Shown piece by piece: positions 1 through 8,384 of a stretch of DNA of 64,000 nt. Position 1 is the stretch's first letter. Each line of letters starts with the position of its first letter. This DNA is from Chloroflexi bacterium AL-N1 (GTDB taxonomy: Bacteria > Chloroflexota > Chloroflexia > Chloroflexales > Roseiflexaceae). The notes under the pieces are model-generated. The model made no database searches and had not been told where the DNA came from. It saw nothing but the letters and a program-made list of their open reading frames with translations. A program made the translations under genes and the position numbers. The DNA lies in NCBI GenBank assembly GCA_013122435.1, contig WYDT01000004.1, forward strand, positions 1 through 64,000. Direction: 5' to 3'.

Positions 1-35
1 TGTCCCTTACAGATAGGTTCTTCCTGTGGTGTCAT
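1..35 (-). CDS. 5' end of next gene in the type III operon (partial)
   Basis: An ATG at 33-35 on the minus strand overlaps the TGA stop of the preceding cmr5 gene in the ATGA arrangement used at most junctions of this operon. Only about eleven codons (starting MTPQEEP) lie in the window before the left edge, so the product cannot be read. The operon as seen lacks a Cas5-group subunit (Cmr3), so this gene could be cmr3. That is inference from the subunit inventory only. Confidence 0.4.
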   Translation of the reverse strand, partial: MTPQEEPICKG

Positions 36-322
36 CTGTTAACTGAATGGCATTGAAATTGGAGTGCATTTTCGTCGTTAATGTCGCTTTGACAGAAAGA
101 GGGCAATTCCTTGAGCAGACCATATAGGTGGGGGCGAATTTTTTCAGCTAAACTTTTCTCATTACTAGTACGAGAAAAGAGGAAGAGCATACAAGCATAA
201 ACACCCTGTTCTTGCAGAACACCCAACGTTTTGGTGATCAGAATTTCTATATCGGATTGACCATCGACAACAATCTTTTGGGCGTATTGAGCAGCAAGTT
301 GATCCAGATTTAGTTGTTTCAT
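32..322 (-). CDS. cmr5: Type III CRISPR small subunit, Cmr5-like (Cas11)
   Basis: A 96-residue, mostly helical protein directly after cmr4, which is the usual place and size for the type III small subunit. Cas11/Cmr5 subunits form the inner filament of the effector and contact the target RNA. The start overlaps the cmr4 stop by 4 nt, and the stop overlaps the next gene by 4 nt, so translation is probably coupled. Assignment rests on size, helical composition and operon position rather than on a strong motif, because this family is highly divergent. Confidence 0.7.
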   Translation of the reverse strand: MKQLNLDQLAAQYAQKIVVDGQSDIEILITKTLGVLQEQGVYACMLFLFSRTSNEKSLAEKIRPHLYGLLKELPSFCQSDINDENALQFQCHSVNR

Positions 323-1209
323 TGTTGACTCTCCCCATTGAGTAAACGCACCCGTCCAAAACCACGCGTTCCCATGCCACCAACACCAAGCATTTCAGCT
401 AACTTGAGACCAGCAATGACGACATCAAGTGGCCGTTCATGTTTTAGTTTTGCAGCCATTTCATGTTCTTGAGGAAATTTGCCACTAAAGTCGTCTTCGA
501 TCACATTCAGCCAAAGGATGGCTGCACGAGGGATAGCTTCGTAGGTGAAGAGGGCTTTATCGGCAGCCGCACCTGTTTCGGGATCGATACTAACTGAAGT
601 ACGCACCTCAAGGTTACTATTGACAATCTGGCTAAACAATTTGTCAGAGACAAGCACAGCACGTCCCTTGATAGCAGGAGGAACATGATCTGGCAGATTG
701 AATGTACCATCTTCTTTCTCCAGCATGAGCCATCCCAGATTCAGGTGCTCTTTACCAATAGTTCCCTTGACTTTATTGTCGGTTATAGTTGAGTCAATAT
801 CAAATTCTGCAAGGACACTGGGGCAACTCACCCAAATGGGACCAGCCAAAGAATAAACAGGAAACAGCAGCAGGCGGGCGTCGCCGATGCTGACTTTACC
901 GCTTTGCCCACCATCCTGCCCCTTAAGGTATCCAAAGGTGTAGCAGATGGGGCATTGCGGTTCTTTGCAATGTTCTTTGTCTGGGTCTTTGCTCTGACCA
1001 CTGCCAACACATTGCAGTTTTTCGTAGCGGATGGCGGCGTATTGGCGGATGGCGCCGTGCAGAGCAGTACCAGGGATTTTGGGCAGACGGGTGCCTGGTT
1101 CGCGCACGATACTCAGGTCTACACGGCCAAGACGGTTCCCACCTGTACCCACATGTACAGGATCAAGTGTCCTCAGCAAGTAACGTTCTGGCTTGTAAAA
1201 ATCACTCAT
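319..1209 (-). CDS. cmr4: Type III CRISPR backbone RAMP Cmr4-like (Cas7)
   Basis: A 296-residue Cas7-group RAMP that would form the repeating backbone of the effector. It has the family's N-terminal pattern: a glycine-rich segment (VHVGTGGNRLGRVD), then a conserved Asp (about residue 31), then PKIPGTALHGAIR. In Cmr4/Csm3 an Asp here is the target-RNA cleavage residue, so backbone slicing is probably intact. A cysteine cluster ending CPICYTFG (about residues 80-95) resembles the zinc-binding insert of Csm3-like proteins. The C-terminal glycine-rich loop is GVGGMGTRGFGRV. It overlaps the csx11 stop by 8 nt and lies just before cmr5. Confidence 0.85.
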   Translation of the reverse strand: MSDFYKPERYLLRTLDPVHVGTGGNRLGRVDLSIVREPGTRLPKIPGTALHGAIRQYAAIRYEKLQCVGSGQSKDPDKEHCKEPQCPICYTFGYLKGQDGGQSGKVSIGDARLLLFPVYSLAGPIWVSCPSVLAEFDIDSTITDNKVKGTIGKEHLNLGWLMLEKEDGTFNLPDHVPPAIKGRAVLVSDKLFSQIVNSNLEVRTSVSIDPETGAAADKALFTYEAIPRAAILWLNVIEDDFSGKFPQEHEMAAKLKHERPLDVVIAGLKLAEMLGVGGMGTRGFGRVRLLNGESQQ

Positions 1210-3961
1210 TGATTTCTTCCTCCCAGCGCAGTTTTTCTTTCATAATGCTCATATAGAGATGGATTACATCACTGAATAGACCAGAAACAATCCAGTTGGT
1301 CAGGTGTTCAAACTGGTTATCTGTCGGCTTGTTTTTCCATTCAGCAGAAACGACGGCATCAAAGCAGAACTGCCAGAACATCCCACTCCGTTGGCATTGA
1401 TCAATCGTTGGCTGCCAGCTTTCTCGTTTGGTTTCAACCAGATCACGCAGAGCATACATTTGGCTGCTTGTGAGACCATTCGTACCAGCAATGAGTTTCC
1501 AAATAGCTTTGAAGGTATCTAAATCATCGATTAGGTAGGGGCGAGCCCAGTTGTTGAGGCGCTGACCTGTATCCTTGTCATAGGCAATCTCGAAACGCCG
1601 TGCAGTACTGTCCAGCCATTGGAAATCGAACGTAGCAGGAGTGAAATAAATCTGATCATTCTCTTGTAATTCGCTTGCATGGATGAGCCAGCATTCCTCT
1701 GTTTTGTCATCGCCTTTGGGTCGAAGAACCTTAAAGATGCGAGAACGCCCACTGACATCGCCCTTAATGAAGACATAAGGGTACCAATTGTCGTTTGTCT
1801 GTCCATCACCCATTCTGGCAGGAACATACCAAGTAAGAGTACGGCCACTTTGTTCCAGTTCAATTGTTATTGTCTCGGTAAACTGCTGTGTATCCTCAGC
1901 CAATTGCTTTTTCTCATCAGGCAATTTCCCCGTTTGAGCATCCTGTACTACCCTCCATACTTCATCCTTCAGACCTACCGTCCTGTATCCCAACATCCTT
2001 TTCCCCGCATCCAGCACTGCACGGAGAGGGGTGCGACGTTGGAAGTAAATCACGCCAAGGTGAAGCGGCAGACGATTACGAACTTTGCCCATTTCACGTT
2101 CGTACTTGGTTTGGATGGTTTGAGCGATATCCAGCGCCTTATCAGCCGGGACCAGTGTCATAAAGGTACGCGGTTCAGCGAGGATGGGGATGGAAGTAGC
2201 ATAGTAGACATCTTGGTAATCAATGTTAGTAATTCGAATATCAAATCGCTTATTTTTCTCATCGTCGGCGATCAGTTGAAACGTGTGATTTTGATTTTCT
2301 TCCAGCCAAACTCCAACCGCAAGGGCAGCATCGGCGGGGGTTCGACGGTTTTCGGATTTAATACCAAGTTGAAAAGCCACATAAGAGAGGTTATCAATAC
2401 TGATAAGATGAGAGCCATCCCAGAGGACACTCAAGTCAGTTCGACCACGTAAATCCAATTTGTACGTTTGATTTCCTATCAAACCTGTCGCGTTCATCAG
2501 CGTTATTTTCAAGCGACGGCGGGTGTCAGAAAGAGTCTCACTGATACGAGGCTGTGTCTCCTGCCAGAATGTCTTAGTACTTTGCCAAATACGACGTAGG
2601 CGGGCAAAAGAAGCTGTTTTGGTTATCGCTGGATTGGTAACACTAGATTCCTGTAAAAGTAAAGTTTCTACTAAAGAACCATTTAACCAATCGGTCAGAT
2701 CAAAGATACCAGTAAGAAGCGCAAGACGTCCGTTGCTATCTGCTACCTCATCTAACCAGATTGTTCTGCTCTGGTCATTTAACCATTCAAATATCCGTCC
2801 CTTACGACGATCTTTACAGATTTGACAATAGTCTAACTGACTACTGACGCAAGGACGTAGGCCACAAACACGGCAAACGGTTTGCCGTGTTTCTCTCCAT
2901 CCCTCGTGGATAACAGAAATATCGCTTCGCAGCATTACTGGAAATGATAAAATCTCCCCAGCGGGCGGAATTTCATCATTTCGAGTCCGATTGGGGTCTT
3001 GCCCCCACCACGAACGACTATCAAGCATAATATGTGGCACAATTTCGCCGTCAGTAGTAGCGAATTGTGCTTGGATATAGCTCAACAATGTTTGACCCTT
3101 ATCATCTTGTAAAGAAAGTAAATGAGGCAAATCAGATACAATATAAAGAGAGCCATTTTCATCCCGATACACTTCTGCTGCTAAAGGATATGTTTCTTCG
3201 AGAAGTGCTTGCACGTTGTTCATAGCCGTTTGCAATGTATTCTTTCGTGCTTCAAGGTCAGGTAAACGGGTAATGTTAGTTAAATAAGTCAAGGAATCCG
3301 TACGAATACTAAGTAATCGCCAGCGCAGATCGTGGTTAGCGGGATGCTGACCAAGAACTACAGTGGCAAGAGCAGTTTTGTAAAGAGCGCCAACCAATGT
3401 TCCCCAATCCGATAGACTGATTTCGTTGATGGGACGACGGGTGTCAGCACCAACAGTCGAGAAAAGCGATTGTATAGACTTAAATAAAACGTCTCTATGG
3501 CTGTTGTTGTAAGTAGTAAGGCTGTTCCAGGGAAGTGTCCATAACTGACCAGTTAAATTAGAGCCAACAGACGTCTCAAAACCAAAAGGTGTGCTAATTT
3601 GTGTACCAGGATAGTTCTGTTTGTTGCTGTCAAGTGGCTCTTGCTTATCGAAATGAGCAGTATTGTGGCAGCGTGAGAGGTATTGGCGCAAAAATGTGGC
3701 TTGGAGGTTGGTTGCCTGTCCGTGCCAATGATTCAGCAAATCGGGTAACTGTTCTGTTACAGTTGAAAGCACTAACGAAGAAGCTGTAAGGTTATTGAAA
3801 CGATTGGTCAGTTCATTGCGAGCAATGCCTTGAGCATTAATATTTACGGATTGTGCCTGTAACTGTTCTTCAGAACATTTACGATAATCATGCAACCAAC
3901 CAATAGCTTCTGCCAACAAGATAGCATCGCGATGTTGAACAAGTCGATTTAGCTGACTCAT
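1202..3961 (-). CDS. csx11: Csx11-type Cas10 large subunit (subtype III-C), cyclase motif lost
   Basis: This 919-residue protein is the large subunit of the type III effector. It has an N-terminal HD-like motif (LHDYRK, about residues 23-28), the WRLL segment followed by a domain I recognise from Csx11, a four-cysteine zinc knuckle (CRVC and CQIC, about residues 362-382), and a second palm domain. Where active Cas10 carries GGDD, this palm reads LVPADKALDIAQ (about residue 600), so cyclic oligoadenylate synthesis is not expected. Subtype III-C is defined by such a divergent, cyclase-inactivated Cas10 (Csx11/MTH326-like). No CARF-domain effector is seen nearby, which agrees. It overlaps its neighbours by 4 and 8 nt. 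Confidence 0.85.
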   Translation of the reverse strand: MSQLNRLVQHRDAILLAEAIGWLHDYRKCSEEQLQAQSVNINAQGIARNELTNRFNNLTASSLVLSTVTEQLPDLLNHWHGQATNLQATFLRQYLSRCHNTAHFDKQEPLDSNKQNYPGTQISTPFGFETSVGSNLTGQLWTLPWNSLTTYNNSHRDVLFKSIQSLFSTVGADTRRPINEISLSDWGTLVGALYKTALATVVLGQHPANHDLRWRLLSIRTDSLTYLTNITRLPDLEARKNTLQTAMNNVQALLEETYPLAAEVYRDENGSLYIVSDLPHLLSLQDDKGQTLLSYIQAQFATTDGEIVPHIMLDSRSWWGQDPNRTRNDEIPPAGEILSFPVMLRSDISVIHEGWRETRQTVCRVCGLRPCVSSQLDYCQICKDRRKGRIFEWLNDQSRTIWLDEVADSNGRLALLTGIFDLTDWLNGSLVETLLLQESSVTNPAITKTASFARLRRIWQSTKTFWQETQPRISETLSDTRRRLKITLMNATGLIGNQTYKLDLRGRTDLSVLWDGSHLISIDNLSYVAFQLGIKSENRRTPADAALAVGVWLEENQNHTFQLIADDEKNKRFDIRITNIDYQDVYYATSIPILAEPRTFMTLVPADKALDIAQTIQTKYEREMGKVRNRLPLHLGVIYFQRRTPLRAVLDAGKRMLGYRTVGLKDEVWRVVQDAQTGKLPDEKKQLAEDTQQFTETITIELEQSGRTLTWYVPARMGDGQTNDNWYPYVFIKGDVSGRSRIFKVLRPKGDDKTEECWLIHASELQENDQIYFTPATFDFQWLDSTARRFEIAYDKDTGQRLNNWARPYLIDDLDTFKAIWKLIAGTNGLTSSQMYALRDLVETKRESWQPTIDQCQRSGMFWQFCFDAVVSAEWKNKPTDNQFEHLTNWIVSGLFSDVIHLYMSIMKEKLRWEEEINE

Positions 3962-5193
3962 ACATCACCTCCCCTCCGACGCAGGGCATTGGCCAGCTTC
4001 TCAGCCTTGGCTGGCATGTCTGCGAATATACCAAAGGTCTCGCAAGCCAGCGGATATGGGTACGGAGCTTCTGAGACAAGCTCTGGTTCAGATCCCGATT
4101 CTTGTGGCTGTTGGGCTAAATATTGCCCTTCCCGTTCCCACCAACCTTTGGCTTTAGCATATAGTTGCTTTTCCTTTTTACCATATGTTTGTCCACGCAC
4201 TTCCAGCAACCTTTGGTATTCGGCTTCACTCTTGAGATTGCCTGTTTCAGAGACAAAATCGGCATGAAGCTGACCTGTCGCAGCCAGGTAACGAGGCAAA
4301 TCAGGTTGTGGTGGTGCAAATGACGCCGTTTCTGTTACAGACGACTCTATTTCATAGTTCAGACCACCAACAACAATAGTGCCCTTGTGGACTTTATCTT
4401 CGGCCAATCCAAAGCCACTGCTGGTTTTAGCCCCAAAGCCATAGATGGTAAAAAGCGCTTCCACCCCTTTGGTAGTAAGTTCAAGATCCTGAGCAACCTG
4501 TTGGCAGGTTTCTGCCCAATCTTTTCCAACACAATCCAACGGGGTATAGAGGAGAGTGAAAGTTCCAGTAGCACCAATGGGAACGGATTCGATAAGAATA
4601 GGGTTCTTACCCACCCGCCGTTCACGGTCATGAGGGTTGATGACTTCAAGACCAGTCTGAGTAAAGAAGGTGGGATAGAAATAGAGACGCCCCCTATTTC
4701 CTTCCTCTGGCTGATCATCATTTGCCGTGCCAAAAAGCCTCCTGATTTGCTCATCCTCCTTCTGATTGCCCATCTGCCACAGTGCATGACGCAGCGAACC
4801 TTTCCAGGCTGTTGCACGCACCATTGGATAGCAAAACACCTTATCCCGCACAATGGGATTATCCACAATGTAAAACTGGTTGTCATCTCGGGAGATATAT
4901 GGCTTGAGCAGTTTAAACGCAAATTGGATGTAAAATGAGCTGAGAGGAAGTTGACTTAAATCAATCAGGGGAGGCATCAGGAAATCTGATAGTTGACCCA
5001 TATCAACTTTTTGCCGTTTTTTTGCCCATTCACTGCGTAAGGCATTTGCGCCGATATCTCTATCATCTTTGTGATCGGTTGCCACCAGTACATGGTAACA
5101 AGCAGTCGCTGCGTCAACATCGTTGTAGTCAATCCCTTGAAAACCATTCTCATATTCCTTTGGGCCTAAAACCGCGTAGTAATCTGATTTCAT
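3958..5193 (-). CDS. Cas7-group RAMP protein, Cmr6-like
   Basis: A 411-residue RAMP-superfamily subunit. An N-terminal region of about 65 residues without recognised motifs is followed by the RAMP core: MVRATAWKGSLRHALW (the SSLKG-type strand-helix motif) near residue 130, an RRLFG element, GRLYFYPTFF, and a C-terminal glycine-rich loop GFGAKTSSGFGLA near residue 280. The last 120 residues are charged and low in motifs. By operon context it is the Cmr6-like (group 7) subunit that caps the backbone in Cmr/III-C complexes. Exact subunit naming is uncertain because group-7 RAMPs are hard to tell apart. It overlaps cmr1 and csx11 by 4 nt each. Confidence 0.75.
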   Translation of the reverse strand: MKSDYYAVLGPKEYENGFQGIDYNDVDAATACYHVLVATDHKDDRDIGANALRSEWAKKRQKVDMGQLSDFLMPPLIDLSQLPLSSFYIQFAFKLLKPYISRDDNQFYIVDNPIVRDKVFCYPMVRATAWKGSLRHALWQMGNQKEDEQIRRLFGTANDDQPEEGNRGRLYFYPTFFTQTGLEVINPHDRERRVGKNPILIESVPIGATGTFTLLYTPLDCVGKDWAETCQQVAQDLELTTKGVEALFTIYGFGAKTSSGFGLAEDKVHKGTIVVGGLNYEIESSVTETASFAPPQPDLPRYLAATGQLHADFVSETGNLKSEAEYQRLLEVRGQTYGKKEKQLYAKAKGWWEREGQYLAQQPQESGSEPELVSEAPYPYPLACETFGIFADMPAKAEKLANALRRRGGDV

Positions 5194-6287
5194 ATTTGCA
5201 CCTCAACTCCAGCCAGTAAATCGCTTCCTTTGGTTTGGGGACAACAAAGATTTGGGAAGATATTTTTCAGGCTTTTTTCTATTTCCCCTGTTATATCAGG
5301 ATTGGTAAATCCCCAAACACGTAGTTGATAATCGTCACTGGAATCGTTTTCTTTGTATAGATGGCTGACAAAAACGCTACTGGAGCGTTTGTCTTTTTCA
5401 CTTCCCTTCAGGGTGCCGAATAATTGGCGTGTGGACATTTTGCCATACCGAAGCCGATAGGCCTGACGCAACCCCTTATCATTCGATCCCGGCAGTTTAT
5501 AGCGAATGTCAAACGACACAGGCAAAAGATGTGACTTGTATTTATCAAAAGTTTGCTGGCTACCGACAATATTTACCTGGTTAAATTGTCGGGTTACATC
5601 GTTATTTGGTATAACGCATTGCAAAAGCCAATAATCACTCAAAGTAGGATATATGCCACTCACATCTTTGCGAGGATTGGGATTCACTAAGTTCTGTTTA
5701 ATGATAGCAAGGCTTTGGCTGATAAATTGTACATCTGCATATAAGAAAAGACCAAAGCCATACTGTGTTTTTGCCCCAAGTCCTCCCAATTGCGATACAA
5801 GCGAGAGCAGAGCTTGGATAAGTTTGTGTTGACTTTCGTAGCCACGTATCCAACGAAAGCGAAGAATAATCTGACCTAATGCTACATAACTTTCTTGGGA
5901 TTCATAAACTTCAGATAGCCACCAGTGATTGAATTTGTTGGGCTTGTCTTTTGTAGCTAGCCAAAAAGCCTGTAAATCTGTTGTTACTGCCTGCACCTCA
6001 AAACGCCGTTTCCAGCCAGTACATCCAAATAAACGACAGACCGAACATACACTTGCCAATCCATCTTCAGTATTTTTTGTTTTTTCATAAGCTTTGGCGT
6101 CAAATTGACAACGATCCTCTGGGTTATCTGATGTTGGATCACACACATCGCCACCTAACCCACGCACAATAGCCTCGTACCACCAACGCAGGGAGCCAAT
6201 AATACTGGTTTCGTGCAAGCGGTCCATCTTACCGGTCTCCACCCCACCAGTCCAGATAGGGGTAAGAGTCTTGATTTGTAATTCCAT
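5190..6287 (-). CDS. cmr1: Cmr1-like RAMP, first gene of the type III operon
   Basis: A 366-residue Cmr1-family subunit. It opens with LKTLTPIWTGG-type sequence and ETSIIGSLRWWYEAIVRGLGG, the Cmr1 hallmark, followed by a cysteine-containing segment ending CSVCRLFGCTGWKRRF. A GLGAKTQYGFG loop (about residue 190) is the RAMP glycine-rich loop. In Cmr complexes Cmr1 sits at the end that contacts the crRNA 3' region. I chose the ATG at 6285-6287 because GGAG lies 5 nt upstream; an in-frame start 15 nt earlier is less well placed. It is the promoter-proximal gene of the operon. Confidence 0.85.
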   Translation of the reverse strand: MELQIKTLTPIWTGGVETGKMDRLHETSIIGSLRWWYEAIVRGLGGDVCDPTSDNPEDRCQFDAKAYEKTKNTEDGLASVCSVCRLFGCTGWKRRFEVQAVTTDLQAFWLATKDKPNKFNHWWLSEVYESQESYVALGQIILRFRWIRGYESQHKLIQALLSLVSQLGGLGAKTQYGFGLFLYADVQFISQSLAIIKQNLVNPNPRKDVSGIYPTLSDYWLLQCVIPNNDVTRQFNQVNIVGSQQTFDKYKSHLLPVSFDIRYKLPGSNDKGLRQAYRLRYGKMSTRQLFGTLKGSEKDKRSSSVFVSHLYKENDSSDDYQLRVWGFTNPDITGEIEKSLKNIFPNLCCPQTKGSDLLAGVEVQI

Positions 6288-6723
6288 GGTTACTCCACAC
6301 AATACGGTTTATACCAGTAGCTAGCTACTTCGCACACTCCGATGGTGAAAAATTAGATGTAGAAAACGCTCGAAGCAGTACAAAAGTCTTCTATCACATA
6401 CAACTCAAATGTATACTATGAAAGATTCATTGTTATCTCTGTCTTTCAACTATACCCTATTATTCTACTACATATAAACGAATAACCCACGCCCTTTTAG
6501 AGTACAACGCCCGAAAACTTGACAGGCCCATGAAAGTCGTGTACTTTTAGCTCGCTTCTCATAGCATTGTGGTGATCCTAATAGGTTTTGATACGATATT
6601 CAGCCCGTCGGTCAGTCGGCAATGCTACACCCAGGTGTGGCCAGATAGACCAAGGATTCGTCGTCGTAGTCCATCATACGAGTGGATATAAAGAATATCC
6701 TGCTAGTGTAGTACAGGTGTGTG
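6288..6723. other. Intergenic region between the type III operon and the APH-like gene
   Basis: About 435 bp with no convincing ORF. It must hold the divergent promoters for cmr1 (minus) and the APH-like gene (plus). The left half is AT-rich, but I could not pick a -35/-10 pair with confidence. No CRISPR repeat is present here, so the type III operon has no array on this side. Confidence 0.6.
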
Positions 6724-7701
6724 ATGTTTGATCATTTGAATGGGAAAGACAATCTTATCGAGACCACCGAAGAAGAAGACTCCCCCACAGACGCCGCCCG
6801 TCGACGGGTGCTAGGTCGGCTCGGCGAATACACATCACTCATTATCACGCCGCTGAATATGCGCCCCACCAGCGCAACTCTGCTCTTCGAAGACGATCAA
6901 CGCATCGAGGTACGGATCAGCACCACCAGCCGCCACATCATCCTGGCGATTGTCCCCAACGGCGACATGGCCGCTGAGGTGTTCTTTCTGCGCTCAATGG
7001 CTACCAAACAGCTTCCTGCACCCCGCCTGATTGCCCACGATCTCAACTGTACCGTTGTTCCATTTACCTACGCGCTGCTTGGCCACATTGGCGGCATTGC
7101 ACTCCAACAGATCACCGAGACTTCATTGGTTCGCGTTGCAGCCCGACAGGTTGGGCGGACTATGCGCCGTATGCATCAGATGACCGCGCCTGGTTTTGGG
7201 CGACCTGCGACGACCGGGCGCTGGCCCAAACAGACATGGCTCCAGCTACTCGATGACTGGACTGCCCAACGAGAATTGGGCGAGCGTGCCGCCGATATTC
7301 TGGGCAATGCACAAACCGCAGCACTGCTCAAGACCACGCTGGAACATCCGGCACTCCGCTATGATCGGCCCTGTGTGATTCACGGCAAGGTCAACCCCAA
7401 CCACGCGATTGTGACGGTTGGCGATAGTGTTCAGCTTGAAGCGCTCATCCAACCGGGTGACATCGTTGGGGGCGATCCCATGTTCGATCTGGCCTATAGC
7501 ATGTTGCCGCGCCACCACAGCGCATTTCGGCATGGCGTTTGGGAGGGATACACCGCAACAGGAGCGCTTGCACCGGAACAAGAACAACGCTTCCAACGCC
7601 TGAAGTTGCTGCTCTGGGTCACCGAAACGCTCTGGAATGATGCAGAAGTGCCTAGTCAGTTTCCAGAGTCAGTCGCGAATGAATTGAACGCCCTCGCGTA
7701 A
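6724..7701 (+). CDS. APH/choline-kinase-fold protein with altered catalytic loop
   Basis: A 325-residue protein with the aminoglycoside phosphotransferase-type kinase layout: an N-lobe (about 30-120), an RRMHQM helix after the hinge, a catalytic-loop position and a GDPMFDLAY segment (about residue 250). The Brenner motif HGDxxxxN reads HGKVNPNHAIV, so the catalytic Asp is Lys and the metal-binding Asn is His. The second metal Asp is also replaced (LIQPGDIVGGDP). As read it is probably not an active kinase. The ATG at 6724 follows a GTG in the same frame. It is first in a same-strand series with a DUF1349 protein and a TPR-GNAT protein. Confidence 0.7.
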   Translation: MFDHLNGKDNLIETTEEEDSPTDAARRRVLGRLGEYTSLIITPLNMRPTSATLLFEDDQRIEVRISTTSRHIILAIVPNGDMAAEVFFLRSMATKQLPAPRLIAHDLNCTVVPFTYALLGHIGGIALQQITETSLVRVAARQVGRTMRRMHQMTAPGFGRPATTGRWPKQTWLQLLDDWTAQRELGERAADILGNAQTAALLKTTLEHPALRYDRPCVIHGKVNPNHAIVTVGDSVQLEALIQPGDIVGGDPMFDLAYSMLPRHHSAFRHGVWEGYTATGALAPEQEQRFQRLKLLLWVTETLWNDAEVPSQFPESVANELNALA

Positions 7702-7749
7702 TATCTTCTACGGCAATGCTTGTAGCAGCAGCGAAAGGAATGCACCTGT

Positions 7750-8358
7750 ATGGAAGCCTTTACGATCCCAACCATTCCAGAGGCATTGCACTGGCGACAT
7801 CAACCACAGAGTTGGAATGTCGACGAACAATCGCACGATCTGACCATCACCGCAGGGACGAAGACTGACTGGTTCTACGATCCAGACCGCAGCAATCGCA
7901 ACGACAACGCGCCAATGGCCCTGTTCACACCACCTGACACACACTTTCTGCTCAGTGCGAAAGTAACCGTGACCTTTGCAACACCTTTTGATGCAGGAGT
8001 GCTGGTTCTGTATGAGCAGGACGATGTGTGGGCCAAACTCTGCTTTGAGAACTCCCCACAACACAAACCGATGATCGTATCGGTCGTGACTCGTGGCCTC
8101 TCCGACGACTGCAATGCAACGATCATTACAGAACCAAGCGTCTTCTTACGATTGTATCGCAATGCCGATACATTTGCCTTTCACTATTCACACGATGGTA
8201 CCTACTGGCATCTGGTACGCTACTTCTCATTAGGGACTCTGACGAATCTGCAAGTTGGGTTTTCATCGCAGTCACCAACAGGAGATGCTTGTACCAGCAT
8301 CTTTTCAGCTATGTGCTATCAACAGGGGATGCTCACAGATATTCGGAACGGTAACTAG
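7750..8358 (+). CDS. DUF1349-family (concanavalin-like jelly-roll) protein
   Basis: A 202-residue protein with the pattern of the DUF1349 / 'regulation of enolase protein 1' family, a concanavalin-like beta-sandwich: early TKTDWFYDP, then alternating beta strands including VLVLYEQDDVWAKLCFE, SVFLRLYRNADTFAFHYS and LQVGFSSQSPTG. There is no signal peptide, so it is cytosolic. The biochemical role of the family is poorly known; some relatives bind carbohydrates. It lies 48 nt after the APH-like gene and 26 nt before the TPR-GNAT gene, so the three probably form one transcript. Confidence 0.75.
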   Translation: MEAFTIPTIPEALHWRHQPQSWNVDEQSHDLTITAGTKTDWFYDPDRSNRNDNAPMALFTPPDTHFLLSAKVTVTFATPFDAGVLVLYEQDDVWAKLCFENSPQHKPMIVSVVTRGLSDDCNATIITEPSVFLRLYRNADTFAFHYSHDGTYWHLVRYFSLGTLTNLQVGFSSQSPTGDACTSIFSAMCYQQGMLTDIRNGN

Positions 8359-8384
8359 ACAGAACGATTCGAGCAGCAACAGTT

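Noticed and set aside
1679..2452. 257-codon plus-strand ORF inside csx11
   Set aside because: It is the antisense shadow of a well-supported protein.
6288..6720. A small array or leader for the III-C operon
   Set aside because: No repeat of 20 nt or more occurs twice in the region.
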